DNA of 64,000 nucleotides from Polynucleobacter sp. Tro8-14-1. GTDB lineage: Bacteria; Pseudomonadota; Gammaproteobacteria; Burkholderiales; Burkholderiaceae. A model generated the notes under the pieces. The model was not told where the DNA came from. It saw nothing but the letters and a program-made list of their open reading frames with translations, and did no database searches. The DNA lies in the NCBI RefSeq assembly GCF_018881655.1, contig NZ_JACVPX010000001.1, positions 62,001 to 126,000 of the forward strand, in the 5' to 3' direction. Below are positions 26,189 to 35,734 of this stretch, in pieces. Both the position numbers and the translations under genes were made by a program. Within the stretch, counting starts at the first letter, position 1; every line of letters starts with the position of its first letter.

Positions 26189-27181
26189 TTAAATGACTTT
26201 GGCTGCAAATAAATCATGTAGATTTAATGCGCCCAACAAATGACCTTGGTTATCTGTCACCACTAAATGATTGATGCGATGTTTCTCCATCATCTCGATC
26301 GCTTCTTCAGCAAGTAACTCTGCTGGAATGGTACGAGGATCGGCAGTGGTCGCACTCTTCAGTTTGATGCCGCCAAGGTCGGTAGTTTTTTCCAAAAGGC
26401 GACGCAAGTCACCGTCAGTCAATATACCAAATACTTTGTTGTTGGCATCTAGGATAACCACCATACCCATGCGCTTCGAGGTCATCTCTAACAAGGCATC
26501 TTGTAGAGACGCATCAATGGAGATCTTAGGCGTGTCTGCAAGGCTACGCATTACTTCGCTGACATGTATTAATTGCTTGCGACCTAGTCTGCCACCAGGA
26601 TGAGAGCGAATAAAGTCTTCAGCTTTAAAGCCGCGTGCATCTAGTAAGGCAACAGCTAGTGCATCGCCCATGGCTAGTGCAGCAGTAGTGCTAGTTGTAG
26701 GCGCCAGATTCAATGGACACGCCTCTTTTTCAACACTGGTATCTAAATGCGCGTCTGCCAATTTGGCAAGAGAGGAATTTGGAGCGCCAGTGAGAGCGAT
26801 AAGTTTTGCGCCAGTGCGTTTTACGATTGGCACGATAGTCAAAAGCTCATCTGTCTCGCCGGAATTAGAAAGGGCGACAAAAACATCATCTCTAGTAACC
26901 ATGCCTAAGTCTCCGTGGCTGGCTTCAGCGGGATGAACAAAAAATGCCGGGGATCCTGTGGAGGCAAAGGTAGCGGCAATTTTGCGGGCAATATGACCTG
27001 ATTTGCCGATTCCAGAAACTACGATTCTGCCTTTGCAGCCATGTAAAAGCTCAACCGCCAGGACGAGGGCATCAGCATTAGCGCCCTCAAGGCGATCACG
27101 CATAGTTTGCAGTGCAGCAGCCTCAATAGTGAGGGTGTCGCGCGCAAGCTTTAGGGTACGTTCACGAGTCTTAGCTATCAT
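26189..27181 (-). CDS. kdsD: D-arabinose 5-phosphate isomerase
   Basis: Converts ribulose 5-phosphate to arabinose 5-phosphate, the first step of Kdo synthesis. The 330-residue protein has an N-terminal SIS domain (about residues 45-180: VVSGIGKSGHIARKIAATFASTG, then HPAEASHGDLGMV with the active-site His) and two C-terminal CBS domains (about 215-330). The ATG at 27181 follows a TTG in frame. It is the first gene of the LPS operon and is divergent from the Kef antiporter gene with 11 bases between the starts. Confidence 0.96.
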   Translation of the reverse strand: MIAKTRERTLKLARDTLTIEAAALQTMRDRLEGANADALVLAVELLHGCKGRIVVSGIGKSGHIARKIAATFASTGSPAFFVHPAEASHGDLGMVTRDDVFVALSNSGETDELLTIVPIVKRTGAKLIALTGAPNSSLAKLADAHLDTSVEKEACPLNLAPTTSTTAALAMGDALAVALLDARGFKAEDFIRSHPGGRLGRKQLIHVSEVMRSLADTPKISIDASLQDALLEMTSKRMGMVVILDANNKVFGILTDGDLRRLLEKTTDLGGIKLKSATTADPRTIPAELLAEEAIEMMEKHRINHLVVTDNQGHLLGALNLHDLFAAKVI

Positions 27182-27192
27182 CAAGTAAGTAT

Positions 27193-29175
27193 ATGCCGTC
27201 AGTCCTTCAATTAACCCTCATTCTCCTGGCCTCGGGTGTGGCCGGAGTGGTTATTTTCCGCTATTTTGGCTTACCCCCCATTTTGGGCTATTTGGCCATT
27301 GGCGTGCTGATTGGGCCTAATGCCCTGGGCTTGGCGAATGATTCAGCCACAGTGAAGTATTTGGCTGAATTTGGCGTGGTTTTCTTGATGTTCTCGATTG
27401 GCTTGGAATTCAACCTGCATAAATTAAGGGCAATGCGATCGATCGTATTTGGCCTTGGTGGCAGCCAAGTCATTCTAACAATGCTTTTAGCAATCCCAGC
27501 CAGTTTGCTAATGAATTGGATTTATCCCATCTCTTGGCATGCTGCGATCGCCTTAGGTGGTGCGCTGGCAATGTCATCAACTGCAATTGTGACCAAGCTG
27601 ATTTCTGATCGCGCTGAATTAGAGACAGAGCATGGTCGCAATGTCGTGGGTATTTTGTTATTCCAGGATTTAGCAGTGGTCTTCCTGTTGATCCTATTAC
27701 CATCGCTCGGGAAAAATCCTTCCGATTTGTTCGTTGCGTTAACTGCAGCGTCTATCAAAATCACCATCGCCTTGGTATTGATTTTCTTCATTGGCCAAAG
27801 CTTGATGAGCCATTGGTTTAAGTTGGTTGCTAAGTTGCGCTCACAAGAGTTGTTCATGCTCAATCTGTTGTTGATTGTTTTGGGTATGGCGGCGCTTACC
27901 GAGCACTTTGGTTTGTCGCTAGCGCTTGGTGCGTTCTTAGCTGGCATGTTGATTTCTGAAACGCCTTACCGCCATCAAGTGGAAGAGGATATCAAGCCGT
28001 TTCGCGATGTTTTGCTCGGCCTCTTCTTTGTGACGATTGGCATGTTGCTCGATTTCAACGTCATTCGTGAGCAGTGGATATTGGTTTTGGTTTTACTCGT
28101 TGGCCCACTCATCTTCAAGTTTGGCCTTATTGCTTTGCTATCACGGAGCTTTGGCTCTAGTCCTGGCATCTCCATTAGAACGGGCTTGTGCTTAGCTCAA
28201 GCAGGTGAATTCGGCTTTGTTTTGCTCAATCAAATTGATGGCCTGGATCTAATTGATCCCACCTTGAGTCAAGCAGTATTGGCAGCGATGTTGATCTCCA
28301 TGTTCTGCGCACCATTCCTCATTGAATATAGCGATCGCATTGCGATGCGTTTTGCCAGTAACGAATGGTTGCTGCAATCGCTTGCATTAACTCGTGTTGC
28401 TTCCAAGAGTGTTCGTAATGAAAACCATGTGGTCATTTGTGGCTTCGGTCGTTCAGGTCAAAGTTTGGCCCGCATGCTTGATCAAGAAAAAATTCCATAC
28501 ATTGCCTTGGATTTAGATCCTGATCGCGTTAAAGAAGCTGCGGCTGCTGGCGACAATGTAGTTTATGGCGACGCTAGTCGTGAAAACTATTTAGTAGCTG
28601 CTGGCCTTTCAAGGGCAAAGGCGGTCGTGATTACTTATGCCGATACCGCAGCAAGTATGCGAGTCTTGCGTCAGGTAGAGCGCTTACGTCCTGGTATGAC
28701 GGTATTGGTGCGTACTAGAGATGATGCGGATATCGCCAAGTTGCAGGCAGCTGGAGCTACTGAGGTCGTGCCCGAACTCATTGAAGGTAGCTTAATGATC
28801 GCCTCCCATGTTCTATTGATCATGGGTGTGCCAATGCGTAAGGTAGTGAGACGCATCACAACAGCAAGGGAAGAGCGCTACAGCCTATTGAGGGGCTACT
28901 TCCGCGGATCTGCGGACGATGACTTTGGCTCCAATGAATCTTGGCGTTTACATGCCATTACGCTGCTGCCCCAGTCAAAAGCGATTGGTAAAGCTTTAGG
29001 CGAGCTTGACCTAGAGAAAGAAGGCGTCAATGTTCAGGCAGTACGTCGCAAGGGTCGAAACGCAGATTATGTGAAGTTGGACCCCATTCCGGATCTCAAG
29101 CTTGAGGCCAACGACATTTTGGTGATCTCAGGCAATTCAGAGGCAACCGATTTGGCTGAAGCTAAATTACTCTGA
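27193..29175 (+). CDS. Kef-type monovalent cation:proton antiporter
   Basis: CPA2-family antiporter (KefB/KefC/YbaL type) of 660 residues. About 12 membrane helices fill residues 1-380, including the VFLMFSIGLEFNLHKLRAM and LFQDLAVV stretches. An RCK/TrkA-N domain follows (about 412-530, VVICGFGRSGQSLARML nucleotide-binding loop), then a TrkA-C domain (about 575-655). It probably exchanges K+ or Na+ for H+ under control of a bound nucleotide or ligand; specificity cannot be told from sequence. The upstream LPS operon is divergent, not functionally linked. Confidence 0.93.
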   Translation: MPSVLQLTLILLASGVAGVVIFRYFGLPPILGYLAIGVLIGPNALGLANDSATVKYLAEFGVVFLMFSIGLEFNLHKLRAMRSIVFGLGGSQVILTMLLAIPASLLMNWIYPISWHAAIALGGALAMSSTAIVTKLISDRAELETEHGRNVVGILLFQDLAVVFLLILLPSLGKNPSDLFVALTAASIKITIALVLIFFIGQSLMSHWFKLVAKLRSQELFMLNLLLIVLGMAALTEHFGLSLALGAFLAGMLISETPYRHQVEEDIKPFRDVLLGLFFVTIGMLLDFNVIREQWILVLVLLVGPLIFKFGLIALLSRSFGSSPGISIRTGLCLAQAGEFGFVLLNQIDGLDLIDPTLSQAVLAAMLISMFCAPFLIEYSDRIAMRFASNEWLLQSLALTRVASKSVRNENHVVICGFGRSGQSLARMLDQEKIPYIALDLDPDRVKEAAAAGDNVVYGDASRENYLVAAGLSRAKAVVITYADTAASMRVLRQVERLRPGMTVLVRTRDDADIAKLQAAGATEVVPELIEGSLMIASHVLLIMGVPMRKVVRRITTAREERYSLLRGYFRGSADDDFGSNESWRLHAITLLPQSKAIGKALGELDLEKEGVNVQAVRRKGRNADYVKLDPIPDLKLEANDILVISGNSEATDLAEAKLL

Positions 29176-29187
29176 GATCAATCTAAT

Positions 29188-29204
29188 AGCGCTGCGCGCT
29201 TTTA
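29188..29204. terminator. weak hairpin between antiporter gene and uvrA
   Basis: A 5-bp stem AGCGC-TGC-GCGCT followed by TTTT on the + strand lies in the 34-base gap between convergent genes. It is short, so termination is only possible. Confidence 0.45.
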
Positions 29205-29209
29205 TTGCT

Positions 29210-32110
29210 TTACTTACTTTTCTTTTTACCGGCTACAGGAGTAGGCGCTTTGCGAGTTAGCAATGGTGCTAAGTAATGACCTGTAAAACTCAATTCATTT
29301 TTCGCGACGTCTTCTGGTGTGCCGGTAGCAATGATTTGCCCACCACCGGCGCCGCCCTTAGGCCCTAAGTCAATAATCCAATCCGCAGTCTTAATCACAT
29401 CAAGGTTGTGCTCAATGATGACAATCGTATTGCCTTGTTTCTTGAGTGTTTGAATCACAGTTAGCAACAACTGAATATCGTGGAAATGCAAACCAGTAGT
29501 TGGCTCGTCCAAGATGTATAGGGTTCTTCCGGTGTCACGCTTGGAGAGTTCAAGAGAGAGTTTTACGCGTTGTGCTTCACCGCCGGATAAAGTAGTTGCA
29601 CTTTGTCCAAGCTTCACATAGCCCAGGCCTACGTCCAGCAATGTTTTGAGTTTGCGCTTAACAACGGGTACCGCTTCAAAGAACTCATGGGCTTGTTCGA
29701 TTGTCATCGAGAGTACTTCATGAATATTCTTACCCTTGTAGCGAATATCTAAAGTCTCACGGTTGTAGCGCTTGCCGTGACAAACGTCACAAGGAACATA
29801 GACATCTGGTAGGAAGTGCATCTCTACTTTGAGGACGCCATCACCCTCACAAGAATCACAGCGACCGCCCTTCACGTTAAAGGAGAAGCGACCTGCTTCA
29901 TAGCCCCGTTCACGTGATGCAGGAACGCCTGCGAAGAGTTCTCTAATCGGGGTAAATAGTCCCGTGTAGGTAGCAGGGTTAGAGCGCGGCGTTCTACCAA
30001 TCGGGGATTGGTCAACACTAATGACTTTATCGAAATGCTCTAGACCCTTCATTGCATCGTGTGCTGCAGGCTCTGCATTAGAACCATAGAGGTGTTGAGC
30101 AACAGCATGATGCAGGGTGTCATTAATTAAGGTGGATTTACCAGAGCCTGATACACCAGTCACGCAAGTTAACAAACCAACGGGGATTTTTGCATGAACA
30201 GATTGCAAGTTATTGCCGCGCGCACCAATGATTTCTAAAAAGCGATCATTTACAGGAATACGTTTTTCTGGAACCGCAATTGCTTCACGGCCGGCAAGGT
30301 AGGCACCAGTTAAGGAATTCGGGTTTGCTTCTACTTCGGCAGGTGTGCCTTGAGCTACTACTTCGCCACCATGAACGCCAGCACCAGGACCGATATCAAT
30401 AACCCAGTCAGAGGCGCGAATCATATCTTCATCATGCTCAACAACTAAAACACTATTACCTAAATCACGCAGGTGCTTCAGGGTGCCAATCAGGCGATCG
30501 TTATCGCGTTGATGCAGGCCAATAGAGGGTTCATCCAATACATACATTACCCCTGTTAGGCCAGAGCCAATCTGACTTGCCAGGCGAATACGCTGGGCTT
30601 CTCCACCAGAAAGAGTATCAGCACTGCGCTCGAGGGAAAGGTAATCTAGGCCTACGTCATTTAAGAAGCGTAAACGTGCGCCAATCTCTTTGACGATCTT
30701 GTCAGCGATTTCTCGTTTAGCGCCTTTGAGTTCCAGTGTTTCAAAATATTCTTTGGCCTCTTTGAGTGGTAGGGCACTAATTTCATAGATGGCACGCGAT
30801 TGTTTCTTCTCACCCACTTTGACAAAGCGCGCTTCTTTGCGCAAACGGCTGCCGTTACATTCTGGGCAGGTTTGAACATTTTGATAGCGTGATAATTCTT
30901 CACGAACTGTCATGGAATCGGTTTCGCGATAGCGTCTTTCAAAGTTGGCAACAATGCCTTCGAAAGCATGTTCGCGAATGCTGTTCTTGCCACGCTCATT
31001 GATGTACTCGAAAGGAATGGTGACATCACCAGATCCCAAGAGAATCAGATCTTGCTGCTTTTTGTTGAGCGTCTCAAATGGCTTCTCCACATCAAAGCCG
31101 CCATGCTTAGCCAGGGTCTGAAGGAGTTTGAAGTAGAACTGATTGCGGCGATCCCAGCCTTTAATAGCGCCTGAAGCGAGCGATAAATCAGGGTGCGCAA
31201 CGATACGCTTAGGGTCAAAGAAAGACTGGTGACCTAGGCCATCACATGACGGGCAGGCGCCCATCGGGTTATTAAAGGAGAAGAGGCGCGGCTCTAATTC
31301 TTGTAAGGAGTATGAGCAAACTGGGCAAGCAAACTTGCTGGAGAAAATCATCTCCTTGCCGGTGTCCATGTCGACGATCATGGCTTTGCCATCCGCCAAA
31401 CGTAAGGCTGTTTCAAAAGATTCTGCAAGACGTTGCTGAATATCAGGGCGCACTTTAATGCGATCTACTACTACTTCAATAGAGTGCTTATCGTTCTTTT
31501 TGAGAGTTGGTAATTGATCCACTTCAAAAATCTCGGCTTTCGCTACGTTTGCTGTACCACCACCAGAGCGCACACGGAAGCGCACAAAGCCTTGTGCCTG
31601 CAGGTCTTGAAAGAGATCAACGAATTCACCTTTGCGCTCGCTCACGACGGGAGCCAAAATCATCAACTTCGTATCTTCAGGCATCGAGAGTACGGTATCG
31701 ACCATTTGAGAAACACTTTGTGCTTCTAAAGGTAGATCATGGTCTGGGCAATGCGGCGTGCCTGCGCGGGCAAATAACAAACGCAAGTAATCATGAATTT
31801 CGGTGACGGTACCAACGGTCGAGCGGGGATTGTGGCTAGTGGCTTTTTGTTCAATCGATATCGCTGGAGACAGCCCTTCAATCGTATCGACATCTGGCTT
31901 TTCCATGAGTTGCAAAAACTGGCGGGCATAAGCTGAGAGAGATTCTACGTAGCGGCGTTGGCCTTCTGCATAAAGAGTGTCAAAAGCCAATGAGCTTTTG
32001 CCTGAGCCAGATAAGCCAGTAAGGACGACGAGTTTCTCTCTAGGGATGTCTAGATTGATGTTTTTGAGGTTGTGGGTGCGGGCACCGCGGATCTTGATTT
32101 CGTTATTCAT
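29210..32110 (-). CDS. uvrA: excinuclease ABC subunit A
   Basis: Damage-recognition ATPase of nucleotide excision repair. The 966-residue protein has two ABC modules: Walker [20 protein letters not shown] near the N-terminus and [17 protein letters not shown] in the second half, with two LSGGEAQR signatures. Both zinc sites are visible (CPVC with CPSC, and CDSC with CDVC). Length is at the upper end of the usual 940-970 range. No LexA box is evident in the short 37-base gap to the divergent MFS gene. Confidence 0.98.
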   Translation of the reverse strand: MNNEIKIRGARTHNLKNINLDIPREKLVVLTGLSGSGKSSLAFDTLYAEGQRRYVESLSAYARQFLQLMEKPDVDTIEGLSPAISIEQKATSHNPRSTVGTVTEIHDYLRLLFARAGTPHCPDHDLPLEAQSVSQMVDTVLSMPEDTKLMILAPVVSERKGEFVDLFQDLQAQGFVRFRVRSGGGTANVAKAEIFEVDQLPTLKKNDKHSIEVVVDRIKVRPDIQQRLAESFETALRLADGKAMIVDMDTGKEMIFSSKFACPVCSYSLQELEPRLFSFNNPMGACPSCDGLGHQSFFDPKRIVAHPDLSLASGAIKGWDRRNQFYFKLLQTLAKHGGFDVEKPFETLNKKQQDLILLGSGDVTIPFEYINERGKNSIREHAFEGIVANFERRYRETDSMTVREELSRYQNVQTCPECNGSRLRKEARFVKVGEKKQSRAIYEISALPLKEAKEYFETLELKGAKREIADKIVKEIGARLRFLNDVGLDYLSLERSADTLSGGEAQRIRLASQIGSGLTGVMYVLDEPSIGLHQRDNDRLIGTLKHLRDLGNSVLVVEHDEDMIRASDWVIDIGPGAGVHGGEVVAQGTPAEVEANPNSLTGAYLAGREAIAVPEKRIPVNDRFLEIIGARGNNLQSVHAKIPVGLLTCVTGVSGSGKSTLINDTLHHAVAQHLYGSNAEPAAHDAMKGLEHFDKVISVDQSPIGRTPRSNPATYTGLFTPIRELFAGVPASRERGYEAGRFSFNVKGGRCDSCEGDGVLKVEMHFLPDVYVPCDVCHGKRYNRETLDIRYKGKNIHEVLSMTIEQAHEFFEAVPVVKRKLKTLLDVGLGYVKLGQSATTLSGGEAQRVKLSLELSKRDTGRTLYILDEPTTGLHFHDIQLLLTVIQTLKKQGNTIVIIEHNLDVIKTADWIIDLGPKGGAGGGQIIATGTPEDVAKNELSFTGHYLAPLLTRKAPTPVAGKKKSK

Positions 32111-32147
32111 GATTTTTTAGCGTAACTTGTTAATATAGCTCTTTCCC

Positions 32148-33332
32148 ATGAATCCTTCTGAACTTCGCTCCACTCTGGCCTTAGCAGGCATCTTTGGCCT
32201 CCGTATGCTGGGCCTATTCTTGCTATTGCCCATCTTTAGCCTCCATGCGCGTGGCTTGCCGGGTGGTGAGCACGCACTTTGGGTCGGTTTGACTCTCGGA
32301 ATCTTTAATATTATTCAGGCCTGTTTTTACATCCCTTTAGGCCGTTTATCGGACCGAATTGGGCGTAAACCCGTTGTTTTATGGGGTCTATCCCTGTTTG
32401 TGGCCGGAGCCTTAATTTGTGCTGCCAAAGATGATTTGCTCTGGATTGCGATTGGCCGGGGGGTCATGGGTGCTGGTGCCGTCTCAGCAGCGATTTCTGC
32501 CTGGGTAGCAGATTTGACTCGCGAGCAGGTGCGCACTCGAGCTATGGCATTGGTTGGCGGCAGTATTGCCCTCTCGTTTGCTTTGTCTTTAGTGATTGCC
32601 GCCCCGATTTATCGAGCGATTAGTCTGAGTGGAATTTTTATCGTTCTAGCAGTCTTGGGTGTGATTGCGATGTTTGTCACTTATTACGTTTTGCCAACGA
32701 GTGCGCCTGAAGCAAAAGTTCAACAGGCTTCATTGAAAGAAGTTTTCTTTCGTCCGGACTTGATGCGCTTGAATCTCGGTGTATTTGTATTACATGCAAC
32801 TCAAGTTGCGATGTTCTTAGTAGTCCCTAGATTGTTAGTGCGGGCGGGATTACCGCTTTCTTCACACTGGGAAATTTATCTTCCTGTAGTGCTACTGTCA
32901 TTTGTCTTCATGGCACCCGCAATTATTTATGGTGAAAAGAAGCAGAAGTTAAGAACCATTTTGTTAGTCGCAATTGTTTTGTTGCTGGTTGCAGAATTGA
33001 TTTTTACGCAAGCCAATTCAGTGTTGACGATTGCAACTGCATTGCTGGTTTATTTTGTAGGCTTCAATCTGCTCGAAGCCTTACAGCCTTCTTTGGTGTC
33101 TCGTTTTGCTAAAGAATCCAAGGGCACTGCATTAGGCGTTTACAACACTACGCAATCGATTGGCCTGTTCTCAGGAGCAGTTATTGGTGGCTATTTGATG
33201 GATAGCCATGGTGATTTATCGGTCTTTGCCATGGGCGCAGCACTCTTGGTTTGCTGGCTTATAATTGCTTGGTCGATGGGTGAAATGCCAACGAGAGCAA
33301 CAGATTCTAAGGATGTAAGCACAACGACATAA
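32148..33332 (+). CDS. MFS transporter (YajR-like)
   Basis: Major facilitator of 394 residues with 12 predicted helices. Motif A, GRLSDRIGRKPVVLWGL, lies between helices 2 and 3 (about residues 65-81), and the motif C-like GVMGAGAVSAAISAW region points to a drug:H+ antiporter-type exporter. It resembles YajR but lacks that protein's C-terminal soluble domain. The gene stands between uvrA and ssb, a position conserved in Burkholderiales. Substrate is unknown. Confidence 0.9.
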   Translation: MNPSELRSTLALAGIFGLRMLGLFLLLPIFSLHARGLPGGEHALWVGLTLGIFNIIQACFYIPLGRLSDRIGRKPVVLWGLSLFVAGALICAAKDDLLWIAIGRGVMGAGAVSAAISAWVADLTREQVRTRAMALVGGSIALSFALSLVIAAPIYRAISLSGIFIVLAVLGVIAMFVTYYVLPTSAPEAKVQQASLKEVFFRPDLMRLNLGVFVLHATQVAMFLVVPRLLVRAGLPLSSHWEIYLPVVLLSFVFMAPAIIYGEKKQKLRTILLVAIVLLLVAELIFTQANSVLTIATALLVYFVGFNLLEALQPSLVSRFAKESKGTALGVYNTTQSIGLFSGAVIGGYLMDSHGDLSVFAMGAALLVCWLIIAWSMGEMPTRATDSKDVSTTT

Positions 33333-33413
33333 CCGCAGCTTCATTGATTAAATTAAAGCGAGCAGTTTATTTTTTAGCAGTAATAACAGTAGTATTTTTC
33401 TTCGGGAGACAAC

Positions 33414-33869
33414 ATGGCTTCGGTAAATAAGGTCATCATCGTAGGTAACGTAGGACGTGATCCAGAGACGCGTTACATGCCAAGCGGCGACGCAGTGACA
33501 AACATCTCAGTAGCAACATCTGATCGCTACAAAGACAAACAAACTAACGAAATGAAAGAAACCACAGAATGGCACCGTGTTGCATTCTTTGGCAAGCTTG
33601 CAGAAATCGCTGGTCAGTACCTCAAAAAAGGTTCACAGGTTTATGTTGAAGGTCGTTTGCGTACACGCAAATGGACTGACGCTAGTGGCCAAGAAAAGTA
33701 TTCCACAGAAATCGTTGCAGAAACAATGCAAATGCTTGGTGGCAAGCCAGTAGGCGGAAGCGGTGATGGCGGCGAGAGCTACAGCCGTTCAAAGCCGGCT
33801 GAGCACTCTGCCCCAGCACCATCAAACGCTGCATCATTAGGTGCAATGGACGACGACATTCCGTTTTAA
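33414..33869 (+). CDS. ssb: single-stranded DNA-binding protein
   Basis: Tetrameric ssDNA-binding protein of replication, repair and recombination. The 151-residue protein has the OB fold (about residues 1-110: [50 protein letters not shown]), a Gly/Ser-rich linker and the acidic tip DDDIPF that recruits partner proteins. A GGGAGA ribosome-binding site precedes the ATG. It is followed by a strong hairpin terminator. Confidence 0.98.
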   Translation: MASVNKVIIVGNVGRDPETRYMPSGDAVTNISVATSDRYKDKQTNEMKETTEWHRVAFFGKLAEIAGQYLKKGSQVYVEGRLRTRKWTDASGQEKYSTEIVAETMQMLGGKPVGGSGDGGESYSRSKPAEHSAPAPSNAASLGAMDDDIPF

Positions 33870-33914
33870 GTATTACTAAAAACTCGCTAGTCATAAGCTG
33901 GTGAGTTGAATAGC

Positions 33915-33950
33915 AAAAACCCCTTCTAGGATTACCTACAAGGGGTTTTT
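33915..33950. terminator. bidirectional terminator between ssb and queF
   Basis: An 11-bp perfect stem AAAAACCCCTT/AAGGGGTTTTT with a 14-base loop gives T runs on both strands between convergent ssb and queF. Confidence 0.88.
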
Positions 33951-33972
33951 ATTTGCCTGCATTTCAATAAAT

Positions 33973-34800
33973 TTACTGTCTTGCGTGCCGAATGTTATCT
34001 GGCCAGGGTGAGTTGTGATCTGTGCGGAAAGGATTGATATCTAAGCCGCCGCGTCGTGTGTAGCGCGCATATACAGATAGCTTCTCCGGTTTGCACTGAC
34101 GCTTGATGTCAGTAAAGATCGTTTCCACACAATGTTCGTGGAACTCGCCTAACTGTCTAAAGCCAATGAGGTAGCGCAATAAACCCTCTTCAAGGATCGG
34201 CCTGCCTTGGTAACGAATTTGCACGCTCGCCCAGTCTGGTTGACCGGTCACTGGGCAATTAGACTTAAGAAGGTGCGAGACAAGACACTGCTCTATTGGA
34301 CCAAACGATTCATTGACGCCGAGTAGGCCTGGGTCTGCGGGTAGGTTTGGATCTACTTCAATATCTAATCTGTCCATCAAAATGCCACCCATTTCTTGCA
34401 TCCCTTTTTTGGAGACTGCTTCTGTTGGGTTGATGCGGGTGGTGACCTTGCTGCCAGCGACTGCAGATAAGTCGGTAATGAGTCGCTCTTTAACTTCATT
34501 CTCATCCTCAAAGCGTGCGCTGTTAAGGCTGTTGAGATAAAGCTTGAATGACTTGGACTCAATCATGTTCGGTGAGTCTGCAGGAATCTGAAACTCTGCC
34601 AAAGCAATTTGCGGCTTACCCTTTTGATTGAGCCAGCTGAGTTCAAAGGCGTTCCAAATATCAACACCAACAAAGGGTAGAGCTTGATCTTCTTTAAAAC
34701 CCAACTTCTTTCTATTCTCAGATCTGGGGATGGGAAACAACACACTCGGATCATATTGATCTGGATATTGCGTTGATTGCCCGAGGGGTAAGGTTGCCAT
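33973..34800 (-). CDS. queF: NADPH-dependent 7-cyano-7-deazaguanine reductase
   Basis: Reduces preQ0 to preQ1 in queuosine synthesis. The 275-residue protein is the long, tandem-domain type: the NADPH motif ESKSFKLYLNS is in the first half and the catalytic cysteine in LLKSNCPVTGQPDW in the second. The ATG at 34800 (MATLPLGQ) fits the family N-terminus; an in-frame extension upstream to 34905 runs through the previous gene's end and is rejected. It is the last gene of the ilvA-nucleotidase-queF block. Confidence 0.96.
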   Translation of the reverse strand: MATLPLGQSTQYPDQYDPSVLFPIPRSENRKKLGFKEDQALPFVGVDIWNAFELSWLNQKGKPQIALAEFQIPADSPNMIESKSFKLYLNSLNSARFEDENEVKERLITDLSAVAGSKVTTRINPTEAVSKKGMQEMGGILMDRLDIEVDPNLPADPGLLGVNESFGPIEQCLVSHLLKSNCPVTGQPDWASVQIRYQGRPILEEGLLRYLIGFRQLGEFHEHCVETIFTDIKRQCKPEKLSVYARYTRRGGLDINPFRTDHNSPWPDNIRHARQ

Positions 34801-34813
34801 TACAGTATTTCGC

Positions 34814-35722
34814 TTACTTCTTAGGTTTATTGGATACGCCAGATACCACGTGGCCTGTAGGTGCAACAGAGGCTGCTGATTGGCAATGACCAGTTTGATC
34901 ATCAAAGAAAAAGTCTGGTTCGAATTCTCGTAAGAACTCGCTCTTCGAGAGGCCGCCTAAGAACATCGCTTCATCTACATCAATGCCCCACGCCATCAGT
35001 GTACGAATAGCTCGTTCATGGGCAGGTGCAGAGCGTGCTGTAACTAATGCTGTCCGAATGCGCATACCGTTTTCACTAGTGGAGCGTTGCAGTCTGTGTA
35101 GGGCTTCTAGCAAAGGTTTGAATGGGCCGGGAGGCAAGGGAATATCGACCTTCTTACTTTCGTGATCCACAAAGGCTTCAAGACCTTTTTTCTGGAAGAC
35201 TTGTTCGGCTTCATCGGAGAAAAGAACTGCGTCTCCGTCAAACGCGATGCGGATTTCATTAGGATGGGACTCGGCGGTTTTACTAGACTCTGGATACACG
35301 CGAGCGGCAGGAAAGCCTGCATCAATCGTTGCTCGCACATCATCTTCATTTGCAGACAAGAAGAGATTGGCATGTAGAGAGCGCAAGTAATGATACGGAG
35401 GCCTACCTCTTGTAAATACGCCACGCTCAAGATGTAGACCATGATGCTCGGCTGAACGGAATACACGCAGACCGCTGACCGGATCGTTGCGAGAAAGAAT
35501 GACTACTTCGACACGTTGCTCACCCTCATCATTAAAAGCGAGGAGTTTCTTGACTAAGGGGAATGCTACCCCTTTTTGAGCGGCCTCACTGAGGCGCTCT
35601 AACTGCAACTTCATATAAGCGCTGTCATCGGTTGACTCGAAGATGCGATTTTCTTCCTCGAAATCAAACAGGGCGCGCGAAGAGATCGCGACGACGAGTT
35701 TTCCGGTGAGTGTGTATGACAT
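34814..35722 (-). CDS. cytosolic 5'-nucleotidase (PF06189 type)
   Basis: A 302-residue HAD-like protein of the cytosolic 5'-nucleotidase I family, which hydrolyses nucleoside monophosphates. Visible features are VVAISSRALFDFEEEN at the N-terminus, ILSRNDPVSGLRVF, the RIAFDGDAVLFSDEAEQVF acidic motif and DVDEAMFLGG near the end, then DFFFDDQTGHC. It lies between ilvA (12-base gap) and queF (13-base gap), which suggests one operon without an obvious shared pathway. The exact substrate is not deducible. Confidence 0.85.
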   Translation of the reverse strand: MSYTLTGKLVVAISSRALFDFEEENRIFESTDDSAYMKLQLERLSEAAQKGVAFPLVKKLLAFNDEGEQRVEVVILSRNDPVSGLRVFRSAEHHGLHLERGVFTRGRPPYHYLRSLHANLFLSANEDDVRATIDAGFPAARVYPESSKTAESHPNEIRIAFDGDAVLFSDEAEQVFQKKGLEAFVDHESKKVDIPLPPGPFKPLLEALHRLQRSTSENGMRIRTALVTARSAPAHERAIRTLMAWGIDVDEAMFLGGLSKSEFLREFEPDFFFDDQTGHCQSAASVAPTGHVVSGVSNKPKK

Positions 35723-35734
35723 TTGAGATTGGGC

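Noticed and set aside
32111-32147. LexA (SOS) box upstream of uvrA
   Set aside because: No CTGT-N8-ACAG match in the 37-base gap. Also none seen before ssb or ruvC.
34801-34905. N-terminal extension of queF
   Set aside because: The extra 35 residues are read out of the 3' end of the upstream nucleotidase gene and do not match the family N-terminus.
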